Positions 37,566-39,537 of a stretch of 39,537 nt of DNA are shown here, piece by piece (position 1 is the stretch's first letter; each line of letters opens with the position of its first letter). The translations under genes and the position numbers were made by a program. The notes below the pieces were generated by a model. That model searched no databases, had not been told where the DNA came from, and was given only the letters and a program-made list of their open reading frames with translations. Source of the stretch: Microbacterium sp. GTDB lineage: Bacteria > Actinomycetota > Actinomycetes > Actinomycetales > Microbacteriaceae. Location of the stretch: the NCBI GenBank assembly GCA_002703245.1, contig NZTV01000095.1:1-39537 (forward strand). Direction: 5' to 3'.

Positions 37566-39178
37566 CACCGACGGCCGCCTCCCGACGCGTGCGTCCGATG
37601 GGGGAGCGCGCGGTGCTGGTGGAGGTGGCGACCCTCGCCGATGTCGTGTCGCTGCACGCGGCGCTCGCCGCTTCTCGCCCTCCCGGCGTCATCGACCTCG
37701 TCCCCGCCGCACGGACCGTCCTCGTGCAGGTCGACCCGGAGGTACTCCCGCCGGCGGCGGCCCGGGACTGGATCGCCGGGGTCACGGGGCACGCGGTCGA
37801 CGCGTCGCCGGCGTCCACGGTCGAGCTGGACATCCGGTACGACGGGGCCGATCTCACCGAGACCGCGGCGTTGCTGGATGTCGACGTCGACGAACTCGTG
37901 CGTCGCCACTGCGGTGCGGTGTGGACCGTCGCGTTCACCGGATTCGCCCCCGGATTCGGATATCTCGTGAGCGACGACTGGCCCTTCGACGTGCCGCGAC
38001 TGGCCACTCCGCGCACCCGCGTTCCCGCCGGATCGGTCGGCCTGGCCGCGGGGTTCACCGGCGCCTATCCGCGGGAGACGCCTGGAGGGTGGCGCCTGGT
38101 CGGCACGACCGAGGCGCCGCTGTTCGACCCCGGTTCGGCGGTGCCGGCGCTGCTCGCGCCGGGGACCCGCGTCCGATTCCGGTCGGCGTCGGCGCTGGCG
38201 TCGGGCACGGGCACGTATTCAGGCCAGGAGCCGGCGCCGGTGGCGGCAGGCCGTCCCCGGCGGCCTTCGGCCGTCGTCCAGCCTGAGTTGGGGCACGCTC
38301 GGGTCGGTGGAGGCCGTGGGTTCGAGGTCATCGAAGCCGGTTTGCTCGCCACGGTGCAAGATCTCGGGCGTCCGGGCCGGGCCGCACTCGGGGTGGCGCG
38401 CTCGGGTGCGATGGACCGCACGGCACTGCGGACCGGCAACCGACTCGTGGGCAATCCCGAGGGCCGGGCGGGGGTCGAGATCACGATGGGCGGATTCCGT
38501 GCACGGGCACAGATGCCGTTGTGGTTCGCGGTGACCGGAGGGTGGGGGCCGGTGCGGCTGGACGGGCGCACCGTCGACCCCTACACCGCGCACGAGTGGC
38601 CCGCCGGCAGCGAGCTGCACATCGACTGGGCCACGCACGGGGTGCGGATGATGCTCACGGTGCGGGGCGGGGTCGACGTCGACGAGGTGCTCGGCTCGCG
38701 CAGCACCGACGTGCTGGCCGGTCTCGGCCCCGACCGGCTGGTCGCCGGTGCGTGGGTGCCGGTCGGGGAGGACCCGGCGGCGCCCATCCCGGTGGCACCT
38801 CCCGCGGCGTGGGGTGTGCCGGCGGACGACCTCGAGATCCGCCTCGTCCCGGGGCCGCGCGCCGACTGGTTCACCGCCGCCGCCCTCGCGGCACTGTTCG
38901 AGGCGGAGTGGACCGTCGGCGAGGAGTCCGATCGAGTGGGGATGCGGCTGGACGGTCCCGGGTTGCCGCGTCGCGACGACGGTGAGCTTGCCAGCGAGGG
39001 GATGGTCGTCGGCGCGATCCAGGTGCCGCCCAGCGGGCGTCCCACGGTGCTCGGCGCCGATGGGCCCGTCACCGGCGGGTACCCGGTGATCGCGGTGGTG
39101 GCGGATGCCTCGTGGGATGCGCTCGGGCAGGCCCGGCCGGGCACGCGCGTGCGATTCCGGCATGCGCGACCGGTGTGA
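37562..39178 (+). CDS. pxpBC: Fused 5-oxoprolinase subunits B and C (PxpBC)
   Basis: 538 residues from GTG 37562. Residues 1-225 are the PxpB/KipI part (FTGFAPGFGYLVSDDW at 126-140, TPRTRVPAGSVGLAAGFTGAYPRETPGGWRLVGTT); residues 254-538 are the PxpC/KipA part (FEVIEAGLLATVQDLGRPGRAALGVARSGAMDR). A Pro/Arg-rich linker (about 222-252) joins them. In Bacillus and E. coli these are separate proteins. Completes 5-oxoprolinase with PxpA. Stop at 39176-39178. Confidence 0.93.
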   Translation: MTPTAASRRVRPMGERAVLVEVATLADVVSLHAALAASRPPGVIDLVPAARTVLVQVDPEVLPPAAARDWIAGVTGHAVDASPASTVELDIRYDGADLTETAALLDVDVDELVRRHCGAVWTVAFTGFAPGFGYLVSDDWPFDVPRLATPRTRVPAGSVGLAAGFTGAYPRETPGGWRLVGTTEAPLFDPGSAVPALLAPGTRVRFRSASALASGTGTYSGQEPAPVAAGRPRRPSAVVQPELGHARVGGGRGFEVIEAGLLATVQDLGRPGRAALGVARSGAMDRTALRTGNRLVGNPEGRAGVEITMGGFRARAQMPLWFAVTGGWGPVRLDGRTVDPYTAHEWPAGSELHIDWATHGVRMMLTVRGGVDVDEVLGSRSTDVLAGLGPDRLVAGAWVPVGEDPAAPIPVAPPAAWGVPADDLEIRLVPGPRADWFTAAALAALFEAEWTVGEESDRVGMRLDGPGLPRRDDGELASEGMVVGAIQVPPSGRPTVLGADGPVTGGYPVIAVVADASWDALGQARPGTRVRFRHARPV

Positions 39179-39510
39179 GCTCGCCGTCTCCCCGCCGGAA
39201 TCGCGCGATTTATACCCCACCACGTCGGTCGGGTCAAGGATCGGCTGGACATGGCGCGTCGCGAGGGGTACAGTCGGTAGTTGCGCTCTTGGATTCCCCC
39301 TGCCCTCATATGGTGGTCGGCGGGCCCACGCGCCCCGAGGCTCCGGTCGTCGCGACAGCGGCGAGTGGAGGGGGGCGTGGGGAGGTTCATGTGCCCCCGC
39401 TTCATCGTGCGACTCGAAGCGGTGTGTGGCTCATGGGCTTCGGGGACGACTGAGCACTCCACCTGACGACAAGGAAACAGGCCCCGCCCGGGCCCACGGA
39501 GGTAATCCCC
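39179..39510. other. Intergenic region upstream of rpoB
   Basis: 332 bp with no gene. Contains the predicted promoter at 39246-39274 and a leader of about 230 nt that is G-rich (GAGGGGGGCGTGGGG near 39366). No terminator for pxpBC is evident. Confidence 0.6.
39246..39274 (+). promoter_or_regulatory. Strong sigma-70-type promoter for rpoB
   Basis: TGGACA (39246-39251), exact 17-nt spacer, TACAGT (39269-39274). Predicted start near 39281, giving a leader of roughly 230 nt. Confidence 0.6.
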
Positions 39511-39537
39511 TTGGCTGCTGCGAGCAACGCATCCACC
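39511..39537 (+). CDS. rpoB: RNA polymerase beta subunit, first codons only
   Basis: TTG at 39511 with a perfect GGAGGT (39498-39503) 7 nt upstream. The visible codons read L/M-AAASNAST, matching the start of RpoB from Microbacteriaceae as I know it (MAAARNAT-like). Only nine codons are present, so identification rests on this start, the UUG codon, and the strong promoter. Confidence 0.65.

Noticed and set aside
1..39537. CRISPR arrays, tRNA/rRNA genes, prophage or insertion-sequence transposases
   Set aside because: No regularly spaced repeats, no tRNA or rRNA sequence, and no transposase or phage gene could be recognised on either strand.

Overview
The window is about 70% G+C and comes from a Gram-positive actinobacterium, most likely Microbacteriaceae (Microbacterium-like). 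This rests on three LacI regulators, actinobacterial-style sugar ABC genes without their own ATPase, many genes with a TAnnnT box 6-7 nt before an ATG/GTG (leaderless transcription), and a TTG-started rpoB at the right edge. The taxon is an inference from style, not a database match.

Left part (1-31.0 kb region by region): a truncated Gfo/Idh/MocA oxidoreductase (<1-58) and its likely LacI repressor (194-1195) share the site AGGAAACGTTnTCTC. Next is a minus-strand operon of oxidoreductase (4734-5930), DUF993/DapA-like aldolase (3487-4728), TIM-barrel isomerase (2624-3490) and LacI repressor (1557-2591). Then comes a glycan-use operon read leftward from 13866: solute-binding lipoprotein, two permeases, small membrane protein, GH42 beta-galactosidase, GH51 arabinofuranosidase. 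A second, close paralogue of the binding protein (15292-16569) sits with an EKP-less oxidoreductase and is divergent from a type I sulfatase (16659-17999) and a GntR/FCD regulator (18054-18758). A six-gene minus-strand operon follows (25461 to 18774): ABC exporter, oxidoreductase, DUF6807/PmoA-like protein, cupin, paralogous oxidoreductase, GH43-like hydrolase. It is divergent from a GH35 beta-galactosidase (25567-27714), which is followed by a third LacI repressor (27701-28723) and a serine hydrolase (28892-29878).

Right part (30-39.5 kb) is housekeeping-like: pgm, pheA, a GNAT acetyltransferase, an SRPBCC-like protein, a ComB-like protein, a SprT-like metalloprotein, a helical-repeat protein, a spermidine-synthase-like protein, pxpA, a fused pxpBC, and the first codons of rpoB.

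How the parts fit: GH42, GH51, GH35, GH43-like and sulfatase together suggest degradation of a galactose- and arabinose-containing, possibly sulfated glycan. Identical LacI-type operator words occur upstream of the transporter operon (13967-14010), between the exporter and GH35 (25530-25542) and in front of the third LacI gene (28782-28795), tying three loci into one local regulon. The exporter/oxidoreductase/DUF6807/cupin operon is the best candidate for an undescribed sugar-processing pathway. At the DNA level the most notable items are a family of three exactly 60-nt elements with terminal inverted repeats, a 16-bp RNA stem that pairs fully only in the minus-strand transcript, and a doubled 12-bp operator between two divergent genes.
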